A stretch of DNA of 24,225 bases. Source: Methanoregula sp. (GTDB taxonomy: Archaea > Halobacteriota > Methanomicrobia > Methanomicrobiales > Methanospirillaceae). Shown here piece by piece: positions 16,951 through 24,225 of this stretch (its first letter is position 1; the number at the start of each line of letters is the position of its first letter). Where the stretch lies: positions 1,484 through 25,708 of the forward strand of contig PMKW01000057.1 in assembly GCA_003157895.1 (NCBI GenBank), given 5' to 3'. The notes beneath the pieces are model-generated. The model was not told the origin of the DNA and ran no database searches. It was given only the letters and a program-made list of their open reading frames with translations. The position numbers and the translations under genes are program-made.

Positions 16951-17991
16951 TCACACCAGTCCCGCGGTTTTCCGGATGCGGCGGGAAATCTCTGCAGCAG
17001 AACCCATGATCGCAAGCGATCCCTCACGGTTCGCAAACCTGATCCCGCAACTCGGCGTGATCATGGACTGTGCATCGAACAGTTTCTCCGGCATGCGGGC
17101 ACAGAGCTGGGTACGGATTTTGAGATATCTGTCATAGAGAGAATCTGTCGTTTCCGTAACGAACAGTTTAGTGTCGGCAGGGACAATGCCCCATGCTACG
17201 ATCCCGCCCCGTTCCATGTACGATATAACGGCATCGGAATACAACAGGAACTCCTTTGCGGTCGCATAGGCATCGATCGAGACCACCGAAGGGTTCAGGT
17301 TAAGGACGAACTCCCAGTCCGTGTTCGAGCAGCAGTGGATGCCAAGCCCGCCCTCTACGAGCGCTGCTATGTCTTCCCACCCGGCCCGGACAGTCTCCTT
17401 GTCGACCGGTACAACGGAAGATCCCAGCGAGGCAAGGTACGGTTCGTTGAGCACGACCACCGTCTCGGAAACACCGGTATTCTTTTTCATTTCCTGTTCA
17501 CACCAGCGGGCCTTGAGAGCAATCATCTTCGAGAGTACATCGGCAAGCTGCGAATCATAATAGATAGGCCGCTTGTCAGCGTCCACTACCTGCATGCCAA
17601 ACGTCACCGGCCCGGTCACCTGGCATTTGAGGACCGTTACACCGGGAAGTCTGCGGGACATCATCTCGATAAAGGCAGAGGCATATTCCTTATGGAGACC
17701 ATAATCCTGGAAATTACCTTCCACATAGTCCATGTACACCTTCTCCATGGCACCGGTCTGGTCTCTTGCACTGTCGAAAAGGAGACGGTCATTGCGGATC
17801 ACCCGGCCCGGGAGCTGCTCGGAGTCATTAAAAACAATACTTTCGAGCTGGCTCCGGTCCGGCAGCGTCGGGATATAGGGGAATTCCGGGAAAAGTAAAA
17901 GGACATCGTCACACGCCTGTTTCGGATCGGTATGGGGCAGTGCACCGACACCGGTGGCAAGTGATCGGGAGGGCGGGATCATCTTTACCAT
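16951..17991 (-). CDS. UROD/MetE-fold methyltransferase
   Basis: A 346-residue TIM-barrel protein of the uroporphyrinogen-decarboxylase/MetE-core superfamily. The N-terminus LATGVGALPHTDPKQACDDV marks a family of uncharacterised methyltransferase-like proteins. A zinc site like that of methionine synthase can be traced: His219 and Cys221 (GIHCCSNTDW), Asp240 (VVSIDAY, where MetE has Glu) and Cys315 (ITPSCGIRF). Glu183 in LNEP matches a conserved acid. Such zinc sites activate a thiol to accept a methyl group. The acceptor (homocysteine, coenzyme M) and the donor (probably a methyl-corrinoid) are inferred. The ATG at 17991 follows the previous stop by four bases and has AAAGGG upstream. A longer start at 18024 would overlap the upstream gene by 29 bases and is less likely. 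Confidence 0.78.
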   Translation of the reverse strand: MVKMIPPSRSLATGVGALPHTDPKQACDDVLLLFPEFPYIPTLPDRSQLESIVFNDSEQLPGRVIRNDRLLFDSARDQTGAMEKVYMDYVEGNFQDYGLHKEYASAFIEMMSRRLPGVTVLKCQVTGPVTFGMQVVDADKRPIYYDSQLADVLSKMIALKARWCEQEMKKNTGVSETVVVLNEPYLASLGSSVVPVDKETVRAGWEDIAALVEGGLGIHCCSNTDWEFVLNLNPSVVSIDAYATAKEFLLYSDAVISYMERGGIVAWGIVPADTKLFVTETTDSLYDRYLKIRTQLCARMPEKLFDAQSMITPSCGIRFANREGSLAIMGSAAEISRRIRKTAGLV

Positions 17992-17995
17992 ACAG

Positions 17996-19903
17996 TTACC
18001 CTTTCCTGACCCGGCAGCTCTCAAGTGTCTTCTGGACTCCCGGGAACAGGGTCAGATCGGTGTGGGGGAGGAACGTGCTCGAGGTGTATTCGTCCATGAA
18101 CGATGACTCGGCGTTCAGCTCAATATATGCAATCTTATAGGCGATCTCATCGAGAGTTTTCCGGGCCCTCCGGTTGATGAGCGCGATATTTGCCCCGGCA
18201 ACGGCCCCGTTTCCGATATTCTTGATCTGGTCAAGATCGATCTCCGGTATCAGCCCGACAATGGTGGCATTTTTCTTGTCAAGGTAGTTCCCGAATGCCC
18301 CGGCAAAGTAGATAGTGGAGATCTCCTTGCGGGTAACCCCCGCCTGTTTTATCAGCGTCACACAGGCTGCGTGGATGGATGCCTTGCTCATTATAAGGTT
18401 CTTGATATCGTTCTCCGTGATCACGATATCCTTACCGATCTCGGTCTCCTTCGCCCATGCAATGACAAATTCCGGGAAGTGAGAGGTTTTCCGGATCCGG
18501 GGGTTTTCGATACCGGTATTGATGCGCCCGGTCCGGTCGATAATGCAGGTGCTGAGCAGTTCGGCTAAAAGGTCAATCAGACCGGAACCGCAGATTCCCC
18601 GGGGTTTGATGCCATTTATCGTGGAATAACGGGGATTCAGGGTCCCGGGATCGATGGTGATCTTCTCGATAGCCCCGGGGTTTGCCCGCATGCCGAAGAG
18701 CACTTCACCCCCCTCAAGGGCGGGACCGGCTGCACCTGCGCAGGAGAACATCCACTCCTTATTGCCCAGTACGACCTCGAAATTCGTACCGATATCGATC
18801 AGAAGCGATATCTCCTCGCGTTCGGCCATGCCGCATGCAAGGATATCTGCAATAATATCGCCACCGATGAAGTCGCTGACGGCCGGGAATACGAAAAGCC
18901 CCCCGTTCGGATTGCAGGTTATCCCAATCCTCCCCGCTGCAACTGAGAGGGCCCTGCGCACGACCGGGACATACGGCTCGGCAATCATGTAGGCCGGGTC
19001 AATGCCAAGCAGCATATGGGTCATGACGGTATTACCGGCAACCACCACTTCATAGATATCTTCCCGGTCAATGCCGGCCGTATTGGAAGCAGAGGTAAGT
19101 GCCTGGTTGATGCTCTCCGTTGCAAGGGCCTGCAGACGGCCGAGACCGTTTTTCCTGGCAAAATTCACGCGGGCAAGGATGTCTTCACCGCAACTGATCT
19201 GCTTGTTATAATTCGAGGCAACACTGACAATTTTTCCGGATACAAGGTCCCAGAGATATGCGACAATGGTTGTTGACCCGAGATCCACTGCCGCACCGTA
19301 CACTCTTTTTGATGTATCGTTTTCCTGGAGATCGATGAGACGGTACCCGCCGGGAACGAGGGCGATGGTCCCGGTGACTTTCCATTCGCTGTGGCGCAGG
19401 ATACCAGGGATTTCACGGAGCACCTCAAGGGGGGCATACATCTTATCCGCTACCGGCCCGCCGCTTTTCTGGATGCCCCATAACAGCCGCGAGAGATCCG
19501 GAGAGGGGTCCGACAGGGTAGGGGGAAGAAGTTCCACGTAATATTTTTTCACTGACGGGCGGAGTTCAATGGGATTGTCCTTTCCGTCCATTAGGATCTT
19601 CTGTTCCTGGATGAGCGTGCTCTCGGGAATAACGACATAAAGATCGCTCTGGACATTGGTTTCGCAGGCAAGGCAGGCCCCTTTTGCCAGTTCAGCTTCT
19701 GAAAAAAACCTCCCGTATTTCTGGACATCGAATTCGGTCCTGCCGGACTGGATGAACATGACACATTTGCCGCATTTTCCAAGTCCCCCGCAGACCACAT
19801 TGATGTTAAGCCCGGCCCGCTGGGCTGCATCGAGAATAGTCGTGCCCCGTTCTACCTCGATCTTGCGGTAACTGGGAAGGAATGTTACGGTGCGCATTGC
19901 CAT
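17996..19903 (-). CDS. RACo-like corrinoid activation ATPase with [2Fe-2S] domain
   Basis: A 635-residue protein of the DUF4445/RACo family. Residues 1-95 are a plant-type ferredoxin domain with Cys38-x5-Cys44-x2-Cys47 and Cys80 (VVCGGLGKCGKC, CLACET). After a linker, residues about 212-600 form an ASKHA (actin/Hsp70-like) ATPase: GAAVDLGSTTIVAYLWDL, SLLIDIGTNFEVVLG, GICGSGLIDLL and IYFAGAFGNYL. RACo proteins use ATP to drive uphill electron transfer that reduces inactive Co(II) corrinoid to Co(I) on methyl-carrying proteins. The [2Fe-2S] N-terminus is the bacterial RACo arrangement rather than that of methanogen RamA, which has 4Fe-4S domains at the C-terminus. It is first in an operon with a methyltransferase and a CooC-like ATPase. 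AAGGT precedes the ATG. Confidence 0.92.
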   Translation of the reverse strand: MAMRTVTFLPSYRKIEVERGTTILDAAQRAGLNINVVCGGLGKCGKCVMFIQSGRTEFDVQKYGRFFSEAELAKGACLACETNVQSDLYVVIPESTLIQEQKILMDGKDNPIELRPSVKKYYVELLPPTLSDPSPDLSRLLWGIQKSGGPVADKMYAPLEVLREIPGILRHSEWKVTGTIALVPGGYRLIDLQENDTSKRVYGAAVDLGSTTIVAYLWDLVSGKIVSVASNYNKQISCGEDILARVNFARKNGLGRLQALATESINQALTSASNTAGIDREDIYEVVVAGNTVMTHMLLGIDPAYMIAEPYVPVVRRALSVAAGRIGITCNPNGGLFVFPAVSDFIGGDIIADILACGMAEREEISLLIDIGTNFEVVLGNKEWMFSCAGAAGPALEGGEVLFGMRANPGAIEKITIDPGTLNPRYSTINGIKPRGICGSGLIDLLAELLSTCIIDRTGRINTGIENPRIRKTSHFPEFVIAWAKETEIGKDIVITENDIKNLIMSKASIHAACVTLIKQAGVTRKEISTIYFAGAFGNYLDKKNATIVGLIPEIDLDQIKNIGNGAVAGANIALINRRARKTLDEIAYKIAYIELNAESSFMDEYTSSTFLPHTDLTLFPGVQKTLESCRVRKG

Positions 19904-20137
19904 AGTACCTTACACCTATGATTGGGATATAAGAATGAAATATCCTGCGGTTGTGACGCTAGAGGGGTTCATGGGAATTCTCAGACAGTATCCTGCCGGC
20001 AGCGGTAAAAAATAGCATATAATTTAAAATGCAATTTTCTGGTTTGGTTTCCCCAATTTTCAGAAGGGAAAAAGCCTTATTCCCTCGCACGCATACAAGT
20101 AGGAAAGGAGGAGTAATCTGCTTATCCAGATGGAACA

Positions 20138-20171
20138 TTTAACGTTAATTTAACGCATCCATTATTTGGAT
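20138..20171 (+). promoter_or_regulatory. Stacked palindromes upstream of mfnB
   Basis: The 286-base gap between the divergent RACo-like gene and mfnB holds two sites close to the mfnB ATG (20190). One is TTTAACG repeated exactly 11 bases apart (20138 and 20149), with the palindrome TTAACGTTAA at 20139-20148. The other is the inverted repeat ATCCA-TTATT-TGGAT at 20157-20171, whose AT-rich centre is about 26 bases before the ATG, where the TATA box should be. A regulator binding here would block the promoter. Function is inferred. The rest of the gap is AT-rich, with a possible TATA element near 20015-20030. Confidence 0.45.
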
Positions 20172-20189
20172 AAAAGATCATTAAACCTT

Positions 20190-20876
20190 ATGCAATTGTT
20201 GGTCAGCCCCAGCTCAATCGAAGAAGCAAAGCATTCAGGTGCCGCTGACATCATCGACGTCAAAAAACCCTCTGAAGGCTCGCTTGGTGCCAACTTCCCC
20301 TGGGTTATCCGTGAGATCAAAGCACTTTCCAAAAAGCCGGTGAGTGCAGCGATTGGGGACTTTGACTTCAAACCGGGCGGTGCCTCCCTTGCTGCCTACG
20401 GGGCAGCCTGTGCCGGGGCTGACTATGTGAAGATAGGGCTGGCGTTTGAAGGGCAGGAACAGGCACGCGACGTGATACGTGCTGTTGTGAAAGCCGTAAA
20501 AGACGAATTCCCGAAAAAAAATGTTGTCATTGCGGCCTACTCGGATTTTGAGCGCATGCATTCCATCTCCCCATTCGACATGGCCCCCATCGCTGCGGAA
20601 TGCGGTGCCGATTTTGCCATGATCGATACCGGCATCAAGGATCGTCAGAGCACGTTCGCGTTCATGGATGAAGCGACACTCCGCTCTTTTTCCGAGAAGA
20701 ATAAAAAACTCGGGCTCGGTACCGCGCTTGCCGGTGCACTCAAATTCGAGGATATCGATGCTCTGAAGCGGATCAACCCGGATATCATTGGTGTCCGGGG
20801 CATGGTCTGCGGCGGTGACCGTAACGCAACGATACGCGAGGATCTGATAAAAACAGCACTCGCCATGATCAGGTGA
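20190..20876 (+). CDS. mfnB: (5-formylfuran-3-yl)methyl phosphate synthase MfnB
   Basis: A 228-residue TIM-barrel aldolase-like enzyme that joins two glyceraldehyde-3-phosphate molecules to make the furan ring of methanofuran, the first carbon carrier of methanogenesis. The family core is obvious: ADIIDVKKPSEGSLGANFPW, in which Lys25 is the expected Schiff-base lysine, then VSAAIGDFDFKPG, ADYVKIGL with the second conserved Lys, and GVRGMVCGGDR. The ATG at 20190 gives the standard N-terminus MQLLVSP. A TTG at 20166 would add eight residues and lies inside the promoter palindrome. The guaB start is only three bases after its stop, so the two are co-transcribed. Confidence 0.95.
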   Translation: MQLLVSPSSIEEAKHSGAADIIDVKKPSEGSLGANFPWVIREIKALSKKPVSAAIGDFDFKPGGASLAAYGAACAGADYVKIGLAFEGQEQARDVIRAVVKAVKDEFPKKNVVIAAYSDFERMHSISPFDMAPIAAECGADFAMIDTGIKDRQSTFAFMDEATLRSFSEKNKKLGLGTALAGALKFEDIDALKRINPDIIGVRGMVCGGDRNATIREDLIKTALAMIR

Positions 20877-20879
20877 TTT

Positions 20880-22352
20880 ATGTACGTCGAAAAACTGGAT
20901 GTGCCACTCTCATTGACCTTCGATGATGTCCTGCTTGAACCCCGGGCATCGTGGCTGGAACCTTCCGAAGCGGATACCCGCTCAATATTTTCGAAAAAAA
21001 TACAGCTGAACATCCCGCTCGTTTCTGCTGCAATGGACACCGTGACCGAGGCAACCATGGCTATTGCCCTGGCGCGGCAGGGAGGTATCGGTGTCATCCA
21101 CCGCAACACGACACCCGAGCGGGAATTGCAGGAAGTCCAGTTCGTCAAGCATGCGGAGGAACTCATCGAGCGCGATGTGTTCTATGTCGAGGACACCGCA
21201 ACGGTCTCTGATGCAGAGAACCTGATGCACCAGTACAATATCGGCGGTGTACCCGTGGTTGACAACGGGAAGATCATCGGGATTGTCAGCAACCGTGACG
21301 TGCGTGCTATTGTTTCCAAACGCGGGGATGAGAAGATCACCGCGATCATGACGAAGAAACCGATCGTGACCGATGAGGACATTACCGCTGACAAGGCACT
21401 TGAGATCATGTATACGAACAAGGTCGAGCGCCTGCCGGTCGTCAATAAGAAAGGAAAACTCCTTGGCATCATAACGATGCAGGATATCCTTGAGAAGAAG
21501 CAGTATCCGTTTGCCACCCGGGATGCAGCGGGAAACCTCCGGGTTGCCGCTGCGGTCGGACCGTTCGATTTCTCCCGGGCAGACCTGCTTGATCAGAATG
21601 GCGTTGATGCGCTTATTGTTGACTGTGCCCATGCGCACAACATGAAGGTCGTCAAAGCCGTAAAGGACATCAAGGCAAGCGTCAGGGCCGAGGTTATTGC
21701 CGGCAATATTGCGACACGGGAGGCGGCTGAAGCACTCATCGGAGCCGGGGTGGATGGACTCAAGGTCGGTATCGGACCGGGTTCGATCTGCACAACCCGC
21801 ATTGTTGCAGGGACCGGCGTCCCGCAGATCACCGCAGTGGCACAGGTTGCCGACATCGCCCACCCTTCCGGTATACCGGTTATCTCTGATGGCGGCGTCC
21901 GGTTCAGCGGGGACGTGGCGAAAGCGATTGCCGCTGGCGCCGATACGGTGATGATGGGGAGCATGTTTGCCGGCACGGACGAAGCACCAGGCAAGGTTAT
22001 CACCATTAAGGGGCGGCTCTACAAGCAGTACCGCGGTATGGGATCGCTTGGCGTTATGAATACCGGCATGTCCAGCGATCGGTACTTCCAGAAGAAGAAG
22101 GATATCGGCAGCACGAAGTTTGTGCCAGAGGGGGTTGAAGGGGTCACTCCCTATGTCGGCCATGTAGGGGAGGTCATCTATCAGCTCGTGGGCGGACTGA
22201 AGTCTGCAATGGGTTACACAGGCTCGAAAACAATCCCCGAGATGCATGTTAATGCACGGTTTGTCCGGATTACGAATGCAGGCATGACCGAGAGCCACCC
22301 GCACAATATCCTGATCACGGACGAAGCGCCGAATTACCGGCTCTTTGAATAA
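20880..22352 (+). CDS. guaB: Inosine-5'-monophosphate dehydrogenase
   Basis: A 490-residue IMP dehydrogenase converting IMP to XMP with NAD+, the committed step to GMP. The N-terminus [10 protein letters not shown] is typical. Two CBS domains lie at about residues 95-215 ([26 protein letters not shown]) and may bind adenine or guanine nucleotides to regulate activity. The catalytic loop [17 protein letters not shown] carries the nucleophile Cys304. The flap has [10 protein letters not shown], and the C-terminal part is complete ([16 protein letters not shown]). Length and motifs are normal. It is three bases downstream of mfnB, a tight pairing with no obvious metabolic link other than shared expression. 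Confidence 0.97.
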   Translation: MYVEKLDVPLSLTFDDVLLEPRASWLEPSEADTRSIFSKKIQLNIPLVSAAMDTVTEATMAIALARQGGIGVIHRNTTPERELQEVQFVKHAEELIERDVFYVEDTATVSDAENLMHQYNIGGVPVVDNGKIIGIVSNRDVRAIVSKRGDEKITAIMTKKPIVTDEDITADKALEIMYTNKVERLPVVNKKGKLLGIITMQDILEKKQYPFATRDAAGNLRVAAAVGPFDFSRADLLDQNGVDALIVDCAHAHNMKVVKAVKDIKASVRAEVIAGNIATREAAEALIGAGVDGLKVGIGPGSICTTRIVAGTGVPQITAVAQVADIAHPSGIPVISDGGVRFSGDVAKAIAAGADTVMMGSMFAGTDEAPGKVITIKGRLYKQYRGMGSLGVMNTGMSSDRYFQKKKDIGSTKFVPEGVEGVTPYVGHVGEVIYQLVGGLKSAMGYTGSKTIPEMHVNARFVRITNAGMTESHPHNILITDEAPNYRLFE

Positions 22353-22398
22353 TTTTCATCACAATTTTCATATTCCCGGAAGTGCTTAGAGTCCTCTT

Positions 22399-22893
22399 GT
22401 GGATGTTTACATTTTACGGCATGGGAAGGCAGAGGACGCCAGGCCGGGCAGGGGAGATGCGGACCGCAGACTGACGAAGAGGGGGCGCGAAGAGATTGCT
22501 GCGGCCGGTCGCTGGATGGCATCGCAGGAACTCCGGTTTGATCTGATAGCGGCAAGTCCGCTTATCCGGGCGCAGGAGACGGCGACAATCATTGCCGAAT
22601 GTCTTGGGGAAAAAGAGCGTCTCATTACCTGGAAGCTCCTTGCACCGGGTGGGATCCCGGAGAGCGTTTGCCATCTGATCGGGAAGCACCCGGATGTGCG
22701 TGCTATCCTGCTGGTTGGTCATGAACCGCTGCTCTCTGCGCTCATCAGTCGTATTATTACCGGTAATGAGAATGCCGCTATCGCGATGTCCAAGGGAGCC
22801 CTCGCAAAGATACGGGAGTTCTCCCCCACCAGGAATCCGTCAGGAGAGCTTCACTGGCTGATGACAGCAACGCAGATGGCGGGTAAAAAATAA
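22399..22893 (+). CDS. sixA: SixA-like phosphohistidine phosphatase
   Basis: A 164-residue histidine-phosphatase-superfamily (phosphoglycerate-mutase fold) protein. The catalytic RHG (Arg7-His8-Gly9) lies in YILRHGKAED. The second Arg/Glu pair sits in ASPLIRAQETA, and the second His is His108 in LLVGHEPLLS. SixA-type proteins take phosphate off phosphohistidine in signalling proteins or act on small phosphates. The archaeal substrate is unknown. The start is a GTG at 22399, because a stop codon lies just upstream in frame and no ATG fits the conserved N-terminus. It is 46 bases after guaB and probably in the same transcript. Confidence 0.88.
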   Translation: MDVYILRHGKAEDARPGRGDADRRLTKRGREEIAAAGRWMASQELRFDLIAASPLIRAQETATIIAECLGEKERLITWKLLAPGGIPESVCHLIGKHPDVRAILLVGHEPLLSALISRIITGNENAAIAMSKGALAKIREFSPTRNPSGELHWLMTATQMAGKK

Positions 22894-23407
22894 TCGGCCA
22901 ATCCGGATTCAAAGCAGCATACAGAGAACCCGGTAACCCGATATTTGCGACAGGGTACTTCTGGAACAGCGAAACCGCGTTCCGGAAGGTTGACGGTATT
23001 TTAAGAAGTCTGCATGCTATGAGGTTTGCTTTCGCATCCCGGATCTACAAGTATTTTTTACCGGTTTTTCACGCACGAAAACCGGGTCTGTATTAATATC
23101 CTTTCCGTCATCCATGTTCAATCGTAGAACCGCAGGGTACGAGCCTGGGACCCGGCACATTTTACGATTATATGTGCTGCCCGGGCAGATTTCCTGATCA
23201 GAGTGCAGATCCTGCGGCAATACGCGGGACAGCCCTGCACTCGTCCCCCCGTTAACGGACCATGACCTGAAGGAGGAACCTCCGGAACGCTTTCCCCGGA
23301 GTGCCCTTCTTTCTGGCAGAACAGGAACCGGGGGGAGAATGGACCCTCCCCTGCAAATATCAGCTCCCCGGAGCGGATTTTGCAGGAAGGATCCGGGAGA
23401 ACAGGTT
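22894..23407. other. Gene-poor stretch with several hairpins
   Basis: About 510 bases with no convincing protein gene on either strand. The longest minus-strand reading frame here has the biased composition of a chance frame. Visible structures are the stem TTCTGGAAC/GTTCCGGAA at 22959-22987 (possible end of the guaB-sixA transcript), CCGGTTTT/AAAACCGG at 23061-23085, the palindrome CTGCCCGGGCAG at 23177-23188, the nested hairpin at 23201-23242, and CTCCGG/CCGGAG at 23280-23301. TATA-like sequences lie near 23090-23097 and 23166-23173. Confidence 0.6.
23201..23242 (+). ncRNA. Nested hairpin, possible 5' end of a structured transcript
   Basis: The arms GAGTGCAG and CTGCACTC (8 bp, perfect) enclose a second stem CCTGCG/CGCGGG with one G-U pair and a six-base loop. 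A TATA-like GATTATAT at 23166-23173 would start transcription at about 23195-23200, right at the hairpin. A terminator lies downstream at 23666-23696. The structure is read from the sequence; that it is an RNA gene or mRNA leader is inference. It matches no RNA family I could recognise (RNase P and SRP RNA were considered). Confidence 0.35.
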
Positions 23408-23617
23408 ATGACAACAGACAGCAGCCAGACCATGGTAAAAAAATCCGGCCAAACGGTGCGCCCTGTACTGGACAATGTTCTCAATGCCGTCAGTACAACA
23501 CCGCTTCGTATGCCGGCTGGGGGGTGGTTTGAGGAGATTGCAACGAATGAGAACTGGCGCACGACCACGATTGTCCAGCGCCACCGTGACAGGGCAATGA
23601 TGACGCCCCCGTCCTGA
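23408..23617 (+). CDS. Possible small protein, 69 residues
   Basis: An ORF starting MTTDSSQTMVKKSGQTVRP and ending MMTPPS. GGGAG lies eight bases before the ATG, and a strong hairpin-plus-T terminator begins about 50 bases after the stop, which together support translation. It has no membrane segment and no motif I recognise. It is polar, with a few Trp and Arg near the C-terminus (WFEEIATNENWRTTTIVQRH). An in-frame ATG at 23339 lies inside a hairpin with no room for a ribosome site. It may instead be a chance frame within a non-coding RNA. Confidence 0.35.
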   Translation: MTTDSSQTMVKKSGQTVRPVLDNVLNAVSTTPLRMPAGGWFEEIATNENWRTTTIVQRHRDRAMMTPPS

Positions 23618-23665
23618 ACCGCCACCTTCATGCATCATGCGAGATACTGCAATCCATTGCACATT

Positions 23666-23696
23666 CCGCCGGTAAGCACCAGACCGGCGGTTTTTT
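23666..23696 (+). terminator. Hairpin plus T6 transcription terminator
   Basis: A perfect 8-bp stem CCGCCGGT / ACCGGCGG with a nine-base loop is followed directly by TTTTTT (23691-23696). This is a bacterial-style intrinsic terminator on the plus strand. It has to end something, most simply the transcript carrying the small ORF at 23408-23617 and the hairpins before it. Confidence 0.7.
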
Positions 23697-23706
23697 CTGA
23701 TTTTTT

Positions 23707-23936
23707 TGCTCTGGAGAAATCATTTTGATAGTAATTATGATGCTCTTTTGGGCTCTGCTCCTGCCGTTATGACATCCCCCGGTTGCGATTGTGCCCTATT
23801 ACCTGCACGCAATGGGAGAGAGATTTTCAGTTCAGATAATGCCGGGGCATCGCAATGCGCCATGAGCCCCCAATGGGGACAGGGTTGGCGCATGGGGGGG
23901 GCGATCATCACTTAAAAAAGGGATTTCTCCAGAGCA
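23707..23936. mobile_element. MITE-like element with 15-bp perfect inverted ends, long copy
   Basis: A 230-base element whose ends TGCTCTGGAGAAATC (23707-23721) and GATTTCTCCAGAGCA (23922-23936) are perfect inverted repeats. Read on the minus strand, its first 60 bases align with the element at 16021-16142, and its inner part contains the GC-rich hairpin repeat. It has no coding capacity for a transposase. It sits immediately after the terminator at 23666-23696. Confidence 0.65.
23849..23905 (-). repeat. GC-rich hairpin repeat, copy 2 (inverted)
   Basis: On the minus strand this reads like the repeat at 15751-15803: GCGCCAACCCTGTCCCCATT, then GGGGGCTCATGGCGC. The outer arms GCGCCA/TGGCGC are identical, and the changes in the inner stem still allow pairing (a G-U in place of a G-C). 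It lies inside the long MITE-like element. Confidence 0.75.
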
Positions 23937-23971
23937 GATTTTTTATTTCCTACAGCCGGCACGGGTCAAGT

Positions 23972-24225
23972 CTAATTCCCGCAATTGACCGGTGTATACG
24001 ATTCGACAAGGATAATCTCGCAGCCTGCCGGAAATGCGTCGTTTCTTACCGTACTCGTATTGCCGCTGAACGTTTTTCCGGGAGAAGTACCCCGGATATC
24101 GACGAGTCTGCCCCTGATGATTATGCAGCTTTCTTCCGGTGCACTTTTCACTTCATCTTCCAGTGATGAGTTCAGGAAGACAAGATGGTTATTACTGATA
24201 TGTTCATCAATGTACTCTTCCGTGA
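23972..24225 (-). CDS. C-terminal part of an unknown protein, cut by the window edge
   Basis: An open frame on the minus strand runs from the right edge (first full codon at 24223) to a TAG at 23972-23974, giving 83 visible residues and no start. The sequence includes EEYIDEHISNNHLVFLNSSL, then CIIIRGRLVDIRG, and ends ESYTPVNCGN. It looks like a normal soluble or extracytoplasmic beta-rich domain with two late Cys. No family is recognised. The frame stays open to the edge and its composition is protein-like, while the other two minus-strand frames stop early. Confidence 0.55.
   Translation of the reverse strand, partial: TEEYIDEHISNNHLVFLNSSLEDEVKSAPEESCIIIRGRLVDIRGTSPGKTFSGNTSTVRNDAFPAGCEIILVESYTPVNCGN

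Noticed and set aside
20129..20152. Seven-codon leader ORF (MEHLTLI) after a strong purine-rich GGAGGAG at 20107-20113
   Set aside because: The ribosome-site-like stretch is about 15 bases from the ATG, too far. Such short frames arise by chance.
23017..23631. 204-residue minus-strand ORF
   Set aside because: Its composition is irregular, with no motif or ribosome site, and it runs across several hairpins and antisense to a better-supported transcript with a terminator.
23260..23700. RNase P RNA or SRP RNA
   Set aside because: GGAGGAACCTCC resembles part of the RNase P conserved region I, but the partner region (ACAGAA...) and a closing P1 helix are missing. No SRP helix 8 motif was found.

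Overview
This window looks like chromosomal DNA of a methanogenic archaeon, most likely order Methanomicrobiales (a Methanoregula-like lineage is my best guess). The evidence is a methanofuran-pathway enzyme (mfnB), a pyruvoyl-dependent arginine decarboxylase (pdaD), an archaeal-type lipoprotein with a Thr/Pro-rich stalk, TATA-like boxes about 25-30 bases before starts with little or no leader, and bacterial-type mutS/mutL, which are known from Methanosarcinales and Methanomicrobiales. No rRNA, tRNA, CRISPR array or intact insertion sequence was found. The lineage call is inference from gene content; no database was searched.

Layout. 1-1.6 kb: a surface lipoprotein with a 13-residue tandem repeat, then a 58-residue two-helix membrane protein. 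1.6-8.45 kb, minus strand: a probable DNA-repair transcription unit reading M50-like membrane protease, mutS, mutL and an unusual mutY-like glycosylase without the iron-sulfur ligands, followed by a cysteine-rich V4R/ATC-hydrolase-like small protein. 8.56-10.64 kb, plus strand: a DUF255/YyaL-family protein. 10.65-13.95 kb, minus strand: an FMN-binding split-barrel protein, a persulfide dioxygenase-like MBL protein fused to two rhodanese domains, and a rare-looking fusion of a 2H phosphoesterase with a calcineurin-like phosphoesterase. 14.2-15.66 kb, plus strand: a HAD phosphatase and pdaD.

15.66-16.19 kb is a gene-free stretch holding short palindromic and inverted-repeat elements. A related copy lies near 23.7-23.94 kb. 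16.19-19.90 kb, minus strand, is a tight three-gene operon: a RACo-like ASKHA ATPase with an N-terminal [2Fe-2S] ferredoxin domain, a UROD/MetE-fold methyltransferase and a CooC-like nickel-insertion ATPase. This resembles an accessory set for corrinoid methyl transfer and CODH/ACS maturation. 20.19-22.89 kb, plus strand: mfnB, guaB (IMP dehydrogenase) and a SixA-like phosphatase in one direction.

22.9-23.7 kb has no convincing large gene. It holds several strong inverted repeats, a TATA-like box, a possible 69-residue ORF and a clean hairpin plus T-tract terminator, so a structured transcript is likely. The right edge cuts a minus-strand gene of which only the last 83 codons are visible.

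Most noteworthy are the RACo/MetE-like/CooC operon, the 2H-calcineurin phosphoesterase fusion, the clusterless MutY-like enzyme inside a mutSL operon, the MITE-like inverted-repeat element, and the structured-RNA candidate near 23.2 kb.
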